Source: an uncultured Lachnospiraceae bacterium (GTDB lineage: Bacteria; Bacillota; Clostridia; Lachnospirales; Lachnospiraceae). From it: a DNA stretch of 64,000 bases. The stretch is taken from positions 1 through 64,000 of the forward strand of contig CAMXPV010000016.1 in assembly GCA_947245585.1 (NCBI GenBank). Reading direction: 5' to 3'. Position numbers and translations under genes: made by a program. Positions within the stretch are counted from its first letter, which is position 1. Every line of letters begins with the position of its first letter. Below the pieces are notes generated by a model, which saw only the letters and a program-made list of their open reading frames with translations, was not told the origin of the DNA and searched no databases. Positions 34,206-42,300 of the stretch are shown piece by piece.

Positions 34206-35393
34206 ATGAAAAACCAATACAACAAGACTATTACAGCCTGTTTCGTAGGCTATATCGTACAGGCCATCGTCAACAATTTTACGCCGCTGCTGTTTTTATT
34301 CTTTCAGCGCAGTTATCATATTCCCCTTTCCCAGATTACGCTGTTGGTGACTTTCAATTTTGGAATCCAACTGCTGATCGACCTGCTTTCCGTGGGTTTT
34401 GTGGATAAAATAGGTTACCGCGCTTCCATGATCATGGCGCATGTGCTGTCAGCGGCCGGGCTGATTCTGCTTACCATCCTGCCGGAAATCCTGCCCGCTC
34501 CCTTTATCGGGATTTTGATTGCGGTCATGATCTATGCCGTCGGCGGCGGCCTTCTGGAGGTGCTTGTCAGTCCTGTGATGGAGTCGTGCCCTTCCGACAA
34601 TAAGGCGAAAGCCATGAGTATGCTGCATTCCTTTTACTGTTGGGGCCACGCCGGCGTTGTGTTGATTTCCACCCTGTTTTTCTATATGGCAGGCATTGAA
34701 AACTGGAAAATACTGGCTTGGATCTGGGCCCTGATTCCCCTCGGCAATGCCTTTGTATTTTCCCGTGTCCCCATCGCGCCTCTGATGGAGGAAGGGGAAC
34801 GCGGGCTGCAGCTAAAAGAGCTGTTCCGCATCCGAATCTTCTGGGTTTTGCTGATCATGATGATCTGCGCCGGCGCCAGCGAACAGGCGGTCAGCCAGTG
34901 GGCATCCACCTTTGCGGAAAAGGGCCTTGGTATCTCCAAGACGGCAGGTGACCTTGCCGGGCCGATGGCCTTTGCCATCCTGATGGGGACATCCAGACTG
35001 TTCTATGGAAAATACGGCGACCGCATTCATCTGGACCGCTTTATGATTTACAGCAGCTTCCTCTGCATTTTATCCTATCTGGGGATTTCCCTTTTGCCGC
35101 TCCCCCAGCTGAGCCTGATTTGCTGCGCGGTCTGCGGCCTGTCGGTGGGCATTATGTGGCCGGGAACTTTCAGCAAGGCCTCCGCCGCTTTACCAAGAGG
35201 CGGGACAGCCATGTTCGCCCTGTTGGCTCTGGGCGGGGATATCGGCTGCTCGGGCGGGCCCACATTGGTCGGCATGGTGTCCGGCGCACTGGACGATGAC
35301 TTAAAAAAGGGCGTTTTGGCGGGTATCGTTTTCCCGATCCTGCTGTTAATGGGCGTACTCCTATGCCGGAAATCAAAAGGAGACTTGTCATAA
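34206..35393 (+). CDS. Major facilitator superfamily transporter
   Basis: 395 residues from the ATG at 34206, with a strong GAGGAGG site. About twelve membrane segments. The loop between segments 2 and 3, VGFVDKIGYRASMI, is a form of the MFS motif A; a shorter match KYGDRIHLDR lies at the equivalent place in the second half. The sequence resembles the fucose/sugar-type MFS permeases of Firmicutes (AVGGGLLEVLVSPVMESCPS), but the substrate cannot be read from it. Single gene, divergent from the FKBP lipoprotein gene. Confidence 0.9.
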   Translation: MKNQYNKTITACFVGYIVQAIVNNFTPLLFLFFQRSYHIPLSQITLLVTFNFGIQLLIDLLSVGFVDKIGYRASMIMAHVLSAAGLILLTILPEILPAPFIGILIAVMIYAVGGGLLEVLVSPVMESCPSDNKAKAMSMLHSFYCWGHAGVVLISTLFFYMAGIENWKILAWIWALIPLGNAFVFSRVPIAPLMEEGERGLQLKELFRIRIFWVLLIMMICAGASEQAVSQWASTFAEKGLGISKTAGDLAGPMAFAILMGTSRLFYGKYGDRIHLDRFMIYSSFLCILSYLGISLLPLPQLSLICCAVCGLSVGIMWPGTFSKASAALPRGGTAMFALLALGGDIGCSGGPTLVGMVSGALDDDLKKGVLAGIVFPILLLMGVLLCRKSKGDLS

Positions 35394-35465
35394 TAGCTTG
35401 CGCAACCTAAGAATCAATGATAAAATATCCATTACATGCAATATTAGGAAAATGGAGGCTATCGA

Positions 35466-35942
35466 ATGAATACAGTTACGATTGTTTTATTGGTGATCCT
35501 GGCGGTTCTTCTTATCGCCGTGGTCGTATTATATTTCCTTGGGAAAAAGGCCCAGAAAAAGCAAAGCGAACAGCAGGAACAAATCGATGCGATGAAGCAG
35601 ACCATTTCCATGCTCATTATCGATAAAAAGCGGATGAAGCTAAAAGACGCCGGCCTTCCGCAGGTGGTCATAGAACAAACGCCCAAACTTCTGCGCGGTT
35701 CCAAACTTCCCGTTGTGAAAGCAAAGGTCGGTCCTCAGATCATGACCCTCATCTGCGAGGAGAGCATCTTTGATGCCGTTCCCGTCAAGAAGGAAGTAAA
35801 AGCCGTTGTGAGCGGCATTTATATCACAGGCGTAAAAGGCCTGCACGGCAAACCGGTTGTGGTGGAGCAGAAGAAAAAGAGCAAATTTAAACAGTTAGTT
35901 GAAAAGGCACAGGAAAAGGCGGGAGCGAAGCCCATAAAATGA
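35466..35942 (+). CDS. Membrane-anchored conserved protein of unknown function
   Basis: 158 residues. One N-terminal hydrophobic segment (about 4-26; IVLLVILAVLLIAVVVLYFL) is followed by a basic coiled stretch, a compact domain (about 60-130; KLPVVKAKVGPQIMTLICEE, VVSGIYITGVKGLHGKPVV) and a Lys-rich tail. I recognise it only as a type seen in Lachnospiraceae. The ATG follows a TGGAGG site. Its stop abuts the convergent DUF1934 gene with no spacer. Confidence 0.75.
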   Translation: MNTVTIVLLVILAVLLIAVVVLYFLGKKAQKKQSEQQEQIDAMKQTISMLIIDKKRMKLKDAGLPQVVIEQTPKLLRGSKLPVVKAKVGPQIMTLICEESIFDAVPVKKEVKAVVSGIYITGVKGLHGKPVVVEQKKKSKFKQLVEKAQEKAGAKPIK

Positions 35943-36401
35943 TCAAGAAAGAAGCGTAAAACCGCCGTTTTCCATGTCCTTGGGGCGGATGTCAATTTTG
36001 ATATGACAGTCCGAAAGGAACTCATAGTTGATATCGAGGGCATAGTCCACATCCACAGTGATATTGTCCTCTCTCTCATCAATGGCGACGCGCTTCGTAT
36101 CAATACCCACAAGAATCTGTCCGAAAGGTGTGTTATAGTTGGACAGGTTCTTTTTATTTTCCTGAAAAATCATATGTACATTGACCAGTCCGTTGCGGGT
36201 CAGCTCCACCATATGTTCGCTAAACTTAAGACGATTTTTTGTGGGACGGTCAAATCCTTCCGTCATTTCCTCGTAAACCACATAATGTCTGTCATTTTTC
36301 TTATAATAATCCCCTACCGTGACCATTTCGATCTTGTCGGCGTTCTCCTCCCGCTGATCAAACTGCAAGCCCTGTAAGGTCAATAATACTTCCTTTGTCA
36401 T
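35943..36401 (-). CDS. DUF1934 (YwiB-like) beta-barrel protein
   Basis: 152 residues. The pattern (VLLTLQGLQFD, then YVVYEEMTEGFDRPTKNRLKF, then YNTPFGQILVGIDTKRVAID, then VDYALDINYEFLSDCHIKID) is that of DUF1934, a calycin-like barrel widespread in Firmicutes with no proven function. It directly follows murI (14 bases), with which it would be co-transcribed. Confidence 0.9.
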   Translation of the reverse strand: MTKEVLLTLQGLQFDQREENADKIEMVTVGDYYKKNDRHYVVYEEMTEGFDRPTKNRLKFSEHMVELTRNGLVNVHMIFQENKKNLSNYNTPFGQILVGIDTKRVAIDEREDNITVDVDYALDINYEFLSDCHIKIDIRPKDMENGGFTLLS

Positions 36402-36415
36402 AATACTACCTCACG

Positions 36416-37249
36416 TTAAAATTCATCGATCCGTATCACCTTCGCGGACAAAATACCATAGGTCAAAATCGAATTGGCAAACCGTTGGAACTTATCGGCC
36501 GCATCGCTGACATAGAAGCGGTACAGTTCCGTCCCAAGCTCCGGTCTGTGTTCGCTCTCCAACCCTTTATCCGCAAGAAGCGCCTTCAACTCTCTTGCCG
36601 TCTCGTAGGCAGGATTCACCAGCGTCACACTCTCCCCCATGATTTTTCTCACCGTGGAACGGAGCATGGGATAGTGGGTACAGCCCAAAATTAAGGTGTC
36701 GATGCCGCTGTCCACAAGCTCCGTCAGATAGCGGCGCGCAATCTCATCTGTCACGGGGTCCTCCCAAAGGCCTTCCTCCACCAACGGCACAAAAAGCGGA
36801 CACGCCTTCCCTAAAATTTTGACACTGCTGTCATTTTCTTGTATGTAACGGCTGTAGATTCCACTGTTCATCGTAGCTTCCGTGCATATCACGCCAATCT
36901 TTTTATTGACGGTAGCGTCAAGCGCCGCTCTAACCCCCGGTTTTACCACGCCGATCATTGGAATGTCCACTTCTTTTTCCAATTCTTCCAACGCGTAGGC
37001 GCTGACCGTATTGCAGGCAACCACAATGGCCTTCACGTCCTGCGTTTCCAGAAAATGCACGATCTGTCTGGAAAACCTGGTCACCGTCTCCTTAGATTTG
37101 CTCCCGTACGGCACACGGGCCGTATCTCCGAAATAGACGATCCGCTCATTGGGAAGCTGACGCATGATCTCACGCGCAACCGTCAGTCCTCCCACTCCCG
37201 AATCAAAAACCCCAATGGGATTATTATGCCACTCATCCTGTTTATTCAT
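36416..37249 (-). CDS. murI: Glutamate racemase
   Basis: 277 residues. DSGVGGLTVAREIM at 16-29, Cys79 in VVACNTVSA and Cys190 in LGCTHYP are the catalytic and substrate motifs of the cofactor-independent racemase that supplies D-glutamate for peptidoglycan. Length is normal. It lies in a run of ispE, gntR, a small exported protein gene, murI and DUF1934, all on the minus strand with short gaps. Confidence 0.97.
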   Translation of the reverse strand: MNKQDEWHNNPIGVFDSGVGGLTVAREIMRQLPNERIVYFGDTARVPYGSKSKETVTRFSRQIVHFLETQDVKAIVVACNTVSAYALEELEKEVDIPMIGVVKPGVRAALDATVNKKIGVICTEATMNSGIYSRYIQENDSSVKILGKACPLFVPLVEEGLWEDPVTDEIARRYLTELVDSGIDTLILGCTHYPMLRSTVRKIMGESVTLVNPAYETARELKALLADKGLESEHRPELGTELYRFYVSDAADKFQRFANSILTYGILSAKVIRIDEF

Positions 37250-37275
37250 GATCCGTAACCTTCCTCTATTCTTTC

Positions 37276-37575
37276 CTAATCAAGCAGATTTTCCTCACAC
37301 CATTCCAGAAATCTGCTGCTTATCACGACTTCGCCGTCTCCGGCCCGCAAAATACCTGCAGCCATATCCGTTTCGCCGCCCTGTGCCAAAGCGTCCGGTT
37401 CTGCCTGACCCGCGTCCCCGGTCTGCGCTGTTCCAAACTCCTTGCCTTCGTTCTCTTCATCCGCAGTCTGTACCAACCGGCAAGTCTCCTGCGTAAAACA
37501 AAGTTCCGGATATAATACACTCCACCAAGCCGCCGCGCACACACAAGCCGTCAGCATTTTTAACTTTTTCCACAT
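37276..37575 (-). CDS. Small exported protein of unknown function
   Basis: About 99 residues from the ATG at 37575, behind a GGGAGTGG site. A signal peptide-like N-terminus (MWKKLKMLTACVCAAAWWSV) is followed by an acidic, low-complexity middle and a short C-terminal segment VVISSRFLEWCEENLLD. No family is recognised. It is 26 bases upstream of murI and 84 downstream of gntR on the same strand. Confidence 0.55.
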   Translation of the reverse strand: MWKKLKMLTACVCAAAWWSVLYPELCFTQETCRLVQTADEENEGKEFGTAQTGDAGQAEPDALAQGGETDMAAGILRAGDGEVVISSRFLEWCEENLLD

Positions 37576-37659
37576 AGTACCACTCCCATCTGCCGTTTTC
37601 TTCCGACATTGGGAGTATGCCCTCAGGCGGGCTGTCTGATACAATTACTTTGCCCTGTG

Positions 37660-38346
37660 TTACTTTTTTCTTCCAGGATCAATGCGGATCTGCCTGATAA
37701 TGCTCTTCTCCTGATTGTCGATGTGAAGTTTCGCCGCCAAAGCCGCGCCTTCCTTATCGCCATTCATAATACTCTCATATATCATCCTATGCTCGTTGAC
37801 CAGATTTTCATGCCCGCTCTCATCCTTGATATATTCAAAACGATAGCGGTACATCTGCTCGGACAGGTTATTGATTAATTGAATCAACCGTTGGTTTCCC
37901 GTGGCCTGTACAATGATATCGTGGAGTGCCACGTCCGCCTCTGCAATCGTCACCACATCTCCCGTTTTCGTAGCCTCCTCAAATTCATCGCAGGCCCTTC
38001 CCAACGCCGCCTTTCCCTCATTGGTAATCCTGTCACAGGCAAGCTCCGCGCAAAGGGCATCCAGCGCCCTCCTCACCTCCAACACATCCTGCAGGCTCTT
38101 CTCCGTGATCTGCGCCACCTCTGCTCCCCGTCTGGGAATCATGGTTACCAGTCCCTCCAACTCCAACTTGCGTATCGCTTCTCTGATGGGTGTACGGCTT
38201 ACCCCCAGACGGTTTGCCAGATGAATCTCCATCAGCCGCTCTCCGGGCTTAAGCTCACCCGTCAAAATTGCCCGGCGAAGCGTGTTGAACACCACATCCC
38301 GCAGTGGAAGAAATTCATTCATATTTACCGTAAAATCATGATCCAT
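37660..38346 (-). CDS. GntR-family regulator, FadR subfamily
   Basis: 228 residues. The N-terminal winged helix (about 12-75) has VFNTLRRAILTGELKPGERL and GVSRTPIREAIRKLELEGLV; the C-terminal FCD ligand domain (about 85-215) carries Asp and His residues in EADVALHDIIV and ENLVNEHRMIYESI suited to metal and organic-acid binding. ATG behind AGGAGGG. It sits 18 bases after ispE. The effector and targets are unknown; no adjacent catabolic genes explain it. Confidence 0.92.
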   Translation of the reverse strand: MDHDFTVNMNEFLPLRDVVFNTLRRAILTGELKPGERLMEIHLANRLGVSRTPIREAIRKLELEGLVTMIPRRGAEVAQITEKSLQDVLEVRRALDALCAELACDRITNEGKAALGRACDEFEEATKTGDVVTIAEADVALHDIIVQATGNQRLIQLINNLSEQMYRYRFEYIKDESGHENLVNEHRMIYESIMNGDKEGAALAAKLHIDNQEKSIIRQIRIDPGRKK

Positions 38347-38364
38347 AAGAATCCCTCCTGACCC

Positions 38365-39234
38365 TTACGCATTTACGCCGCTGCAAAACCATGTTGCAAA
38401 AACAGCTCCTGCAAGCTTCTCTTTTCTGATCGTCTCCGCCGCCTTCACCACCGTCTCCCGCTCCTTAAAAATCCCAAACACAGTAGGCCCGCTGCCGCTC
38501 ATCAGCGCATTTTCCGCACCCAGTTCGCACATCCTCTTTTTAATCCTGTCAATCACAGGGTAAGCCGGCACTGTGACCGTCTCCAATACGTTTCCCATTC
38601 TGTCCGTAATCCCCTGCAAATCGCCTGCGGCAAGCGCGTCCGCCATACCGTCAATATCCGGGTGAAAGGGCAGACTGTCCACTCGCAGATTTTGATAGAC
38701 AAAGGCTGTAGACACGTCAATGTCCGGCTTCGCCACCGCCAGGTAACATTTCGGCGGCGCAGGAAGCGGCGTCAGCACTTCCCCGATTCCCTCCGACAGC
38801 ATTGTCCCGCCCGAAATGCAGTAGGGAATGTCCGCCCCCAACTTCACCCCGAGTTTCCGCAATTCTTCCACAGAATATCCCATTTCAAAAAGGCGGTTTA
38901 ATCCCCGCATCGTCGCCGCAGCATCCGCGCTCCCGCCCGCCATACCCGCCGCTATGGGAATCCGTTTCGTCAAAGTGATGGCAACGCCCTCCCTGATCTT
39001 CTTTTCTTCCATCAAAAGAGCCGCCGCACGGTAAATCAGATTGTTTTCATCCGTCGGCAGATCGGCCCCGTCTATCCGCAGCCGAATACCCGGTTCACTT
39101 TCCTTCTCAAAAGTCAAGTCATCGCAGATATCCACGGTCTGCATAATCATTTTCAGCTCGTGATAGCCATCCGGCCGCCGTCTCAGCACATCCAACCCAA
39201 TATTAACTTTCGCGTATGCTTTCTGGTAAATCAT
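38365..39234 (-). CDS. ispE: 4-diphosphocytidyl-2-C-methyl-D-erythritol kinase
   Basis: 289 residues from the ATG at 39234 (MIYQKAYAKVNIGLDV), with an AGGA site; the frame extends upstream without one. GHMP kinase signatures: AYAKVNIGLDVLRRRPDGYH near 6-25, the ATP-binding PIAAGMAGGSADAAA, and the C-terminal ALMSGSGPTVFGIF. It phosphorylates the fourth intermediate of the MEP isoprenoid pathway. First gene of the run to gntR and murI. Confidence 0.96.
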   Translation of the reverse strand: MIYQKAYAKVNIGLDVLRRRPDGYHELKMIMQTVDICDDLTFEKESEPGIRLRIDGADLPTDENNLIYRAAALLMEEKKIREGVAITLTKRIPIAAGMAGGSADAAATMRGLNRLFEMGYSVEELRKLGVKLGADIPYCISGGTMLSEGIGEVLTPLPAPPKCYLAVAKPDIDVSTAFVYQNLRVDSLPFHPDIDGMADALAAGDLQGITDRMGNVLETVTVPAYPVIDRIKKRMCELGAENALMSGSGPTVFGIFKERETVVKAAETIRKEKLAGAVFATWFCSGVNA

Positions 39235-39439
39235 CGTATTCCTGGCTCCATTTTCCAACTCTGTGTACTTTGTATACATGATTGTACTTAATTTTATACA
39301 ATTCCTTCTGAAAAGTCAAGGTGCGCTTCTAATCTATTTAGGAAAATGGTACGATATAATAGATAGAAAAAGGAGATTGCCTGCGGGGCAGTCTTTTCGT
39401 AACGGTAAACATACACAAATTTTCCAAGGAGGGATACCC

Positions 39440-40072
39440 ATGAGCGTAAACGGAATTAACGGTGTAAACAGCAATGCTTACGAGACATACCCTGTTACCC
39501 AACAGGATCAGCAGGTAAACAAGACCACTGAGGAGAACAAAGACACTTCTGACAAGAAAGAGGACGGCGTTGTCTACGAGCCCACTAAGCCCGACGCAAA
39601 TATACCGGCAAAGAAGTATGTGCAGAATACAGAGCTTGTAAATAAAATGAAAGCAGATGCAGAAGCACATACGAAACAGTTGGAGAACATTGTTCAGCAG
39701 CTGATGACCAAGCAGGGCCAGACTTTCGGTATTGCAAACGGTGATATGTGGAAATTCCTCGCCAGCGGCAAGTTTGAGGTAGACGAAGCTACCAAACTGC
39801 AGGCACAGGAAGATGTTTCCGAAGATGGCTACTGGGGCGTAAAGCAGACTTCCAACAGAATTCTCGACTTTGCTACCGCATTGACCGGCGGCGACCCTAG
39901 CAAGATTGAGGATATGCGCAAGGCTTTCGAGAAAGGTTACAAGCAGGCTGAGGATACCTGGGGCGGCGAGCTTCCCGAGATCTCCAAGCAGACCTACGAT
40001 GCAGTTATGAAGGGCTTTGACAAGATGGCAGAGGATGCGGCGCAGACAACACAGACCATCACCGAGAATTAA
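39440..40072 (+). CDS. Conserved Lachnospiraceae-type protein of unknown function
   Basis: 210 residues from the ATG at 39440, with an excellent AAGGAGGG site. No signal peptide or membrane segment. The N-terminal 55 residues are polar and probably disordered (MSVNGINGVNSNAYETYPVT); the rest is helical, including QLENIVQQLMTKQGQTFGIA and ILDFATALTGGDPSKIEDMR. Codon choice is biased to few codons, and a strong terminator follows, so high expression is likely. The start resembles some flagellar or secreted structural proteins, but I assign no function. Confidence 0.8.
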   Translation: MSVNGINGVNSNAYETYPVTQQDQQVNKTTEENKDTSDKKEDGVVYEPTKPDANIPAKKYVQNTELVNKMKADAEAHTKQLENIVQQLMTKQGQTFGIANGDMWKFLASGKFEVDEATKLQAQEDVSEDGYWGVKQTSNRILDFATALTGGDPSKIEDMRKAFEKGYKQAEDTWGGELPEISKQTYDAVMKGFDKMAEDAAQTTQTITEN

Positions 40073-40098
40073 ACACAAATCTTTCTGATACAGAATCC

Positions 40099-40131
40099 AA
40101 AGAAACCGGATTTTTCCGGTTTCTTTTTTTT
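40099..40131 (+). terminator. Strong intrinsic terminator
   Basis: AAGAAACCGGA and TCCGGTTTCTT form an 11-bp stem with a T loop, followed by a run of T. It ends the transcript of the preceding gene. Confidence 0.92.
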
Positions 40132-40234
40132 GCAGCCCCATACAGGATTTCTATTGTATAATGCGTCCCCATCCGCTATGATGGCTATATCTGGCAAAAA
40201 AACGACGAGTGCACACAGTGCAGGGAGGTATCTT

Positions 40235-42250
40235 ATGGTTGCATACGAAAAAATCAAAAAAATCCCCTACGGCGGCGATTACAACCCGGAGCAGTGGCCG
40301 GAAGAAACCTGGGAAGAAGACATGCGGATTTTAAAGCTTGCCCATATTGACACGGTTACGCTGAATGTCTTTAGTTGGGCTTCCCTGCAGTCTGACGACG
40401 ATGTCTACCATTTTGAAAAACTGGACAAGATAATAGATCTGGTTACCGCACACGGGATGAAAATATGTCTCGCCACCTCCACCGGCGCGCACCCTGCCTG
40501 GATGGCAAGAAAACACCCTGATATCCTGCGGGTAGAGCATAACGGCATGAAACGCAAATTTGGCGGCCGTCATAACTCCTGCCCCAACAGCCCCACTTAC
40601 CGAAAATATGCCCCCGCACTGGCCGCGAAACTGGCCGAGCGGTACAAAAAGTATGATAATATTGTGGCCTGGCATATCTCCAACGAGTACGGCGGGGAAT
40701 GCTATTGCGAAAACTGTGAAAAAAAATTTCGGGAATGGCTGAAAGAAAAATACAAAACCATCGACGAGGTAAACCGTGTCTGGGACACCGCTTTCTGGGG
40801 CCATACCTTCTACGATTTTGAGGATGTTGTGCTTCCGAACCTCCTGTCCGAGCACATGGATGACACCCGCTCCTGTTTTCAGGGCATCTCACTGGATTAC
40901 AAACGTTTTAACTCGGAGAGCATTTTAAACGCATACCGATTGGAATACGACGCGATCCACGCCATCACCCCCGATATCCCCATCACCACAAACCTGATGG
41001 GCACCTTCTTTGGCCTGGATTACCAGATGTGGGGAAAATACATGGACTTTATTTCCTGGGACAACTATCCCGCAAACGACACGCCCATCTCCAGCACCGC
41101 TCTTCGACACGACCTGATGCGCGGCTTAAAGCAGGGAAAGCCTTTCGCTTTGATGGAGCAGACACCCTCCGTTCAAAACTGGCAGCCCTTCAATATGTTA
41201 AAGCGTCCCGGCGTGATGCGGCTGTGGAGCTATCAGGCAATCGCCCACGGCGCGGACACGGTTCTGTTTTTCCAGATGAAACGCAGCGTCGGCGCCTGCG
41301 AAAAATATCACGGTGCAGTCATCGACCATGCGGGCCATGAAAACACGCGGGTATTCCGTGAAGTTACAGCATTGGGCGCAGAGCTTGAAAAACTGGGTTC
41401 CCAGACGTTGGGGGCAAGAAGCGATGCAAAGGCTGCCATTGTCTTTGACTGGGACAACTGGTGGGCCATCTCCTACTCCTCTGGCCCCTCCATCTATCTG
41501 GATTACTGTAGAGAGGTGGAACAGTATTATAAGGCTCTGTTTGATAGGAATATTCCCGTGGACATGATCGGTGTGGAGGACGACTTGTCCCGATACGATC
41601 TGGTGATCGCCCCCATGCTCTACATGGTGAAGACCGGATATGATGAAAAAATCCGCGCCTATGTGAAAGAGGGCGGCCGCTTCCTGACCACCTGTTTCAG
41701 CGGCTATGTGGATGAGCATGATCTGGTGACCATCGGCGGGTATCCCGGAAAACTGCGGGACATTCTCGGCATTTGGGTGGAGGAAGAGGACGCGCTGCCC
41801 GAAAACCTGCATAACCGCTTCCACTACCATGGAAACACCTATCCCGCAAGCCTCCTCTGTGATCTTCTGCATACAGAAGGGGCCGAGACCCTCGCCTCCT
41901 ATGAGGAGGATTTCTATGCGGGGATGCCTGTGCTCACGAAAAATGCCTTCGGCAAAGGCTTTGGCTACTATGTGGCAACACAGTCAAGCGACGAATTTTA
42001 CAGGGATTATCTTGAAGAAATCTGTGAAGAAGCCGACATTCAACCTATTATGGACACGCCGGACGGCGTAGAGGTAACCAGAAGGATAAACCAAAACGGC
42101 GTTTTTGTATTCCTGCTCAACCACCGGGAAGAACCTTATGTGACCGCTCTTCCCTTTGCAGGAGAGGATCTGCTTGGCGGCAAAATCTACAAAGCGGGCG
42201 ACGCGCTCGTCCTTGAGAAGAAAGATGTGGCTATTATAAAGTTAAAATAA
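40235..42250 (+). CDS. Beta-galactosidase, glycoside hydrolase family 42
   Basis: 671 residues from the ATG at 40235, behind AGGGAGGT. The TIM barrel begins IPYGGDYNPEQWPEETWEED. Glu151 in WHISNEYGG is the acid/base and Glu308 in FALMEQTPS the nucleophile. Cys116, Cys156, Cys158 and Cys161 form the zinc site of many GH42 enzymes. The trimerisation and C-terminal beta domains are present. No signal peptide, so it acts in the cytoplasm on imported galactosides such as galacto-oligosaccharides. Unlike most GH42 genes it has no sugar transporter beside it. A possible -10 TATAAT lies at 40157-40162. Confidence 0.95.
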   Translation: MVAYEKIKKIPYGGDYNPEQWPEETWEEDMRILKLAHIDTVTLNVFSWASLQSDDDVYHFEKLDKIIDLVTAHGMKICLATSTGAHPAWMARKHPDILRVEHNGMKRKFGGRHNSCPNSPTYRKYAPALAAKLAERYKKYDNIVAWHISNEYGGECYCENCEKKFREWLKEKYKTIDEVNRVWDTAFWGHTFYDFEDVVLPNLLSEHMDDTRSCFQGISLDYKRFNSESILNAYRLEYDAIHAITPDIPITTNLMGTFFGLDYQMWGKYMDFISWDNYPANDTPISSTALRHDLMRGLKQGKPFALMEQTPSVQNWQPFNMLKRPGVMRLWSYQAIAHGADTVLFFQMKRSVGACEKYHGAVIDHAGHENTRVFREVTALGAELEKLGSQTLGARSDAKAAIVFDWDNWWAISYSSGPSIYLDYCREVEQYYKALFDRNIPVDMIGVEDDLSRYDLVIAPMLYMVKTGYDEKIRAYVKEGGRFLTTCFSGYVDEHDLVTIGGYPGKLRDILGIWVEEEDALPENLHNRFHYHGNTYPASLLCDLLHTEGAETLASYEEDFYAGMPVLTKNAFGKGFGYYVATQSSDEFYRDYLEEICEEADIQPIMDTPDGVEVTRRINQNGVFVFLLNHREEPYVTALPFAGEDLLGGKIYKAGDALVLEKKDVAIIKLK

Positions 42251-42263
42251 CGTCTCATGATAA

Positions 42264-42288
42264 AAGCGCAGGCCGTTGGTCTGCGCTT
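42264..42288. terminator. Bidirectional hairpin between convergent genes
   Basis: AAGCGCAG pairs with CTGCGCTT around a 9-base loop. It follows the GH42 stop and precedes the stop of the convergent gene; short T-rich runs occur on both sides. Confidence 0.7.
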
Positions 42289-42300
42289 CTTTCATGCTGT

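Noticed and set aside
40134-40162. Full promoter for the GH42 gene
   Set aside because: TATAAT at 40157 is good, but TTGCAG upstream is 21 bases away, too far for a normal -35; only the -10 is mentioned.
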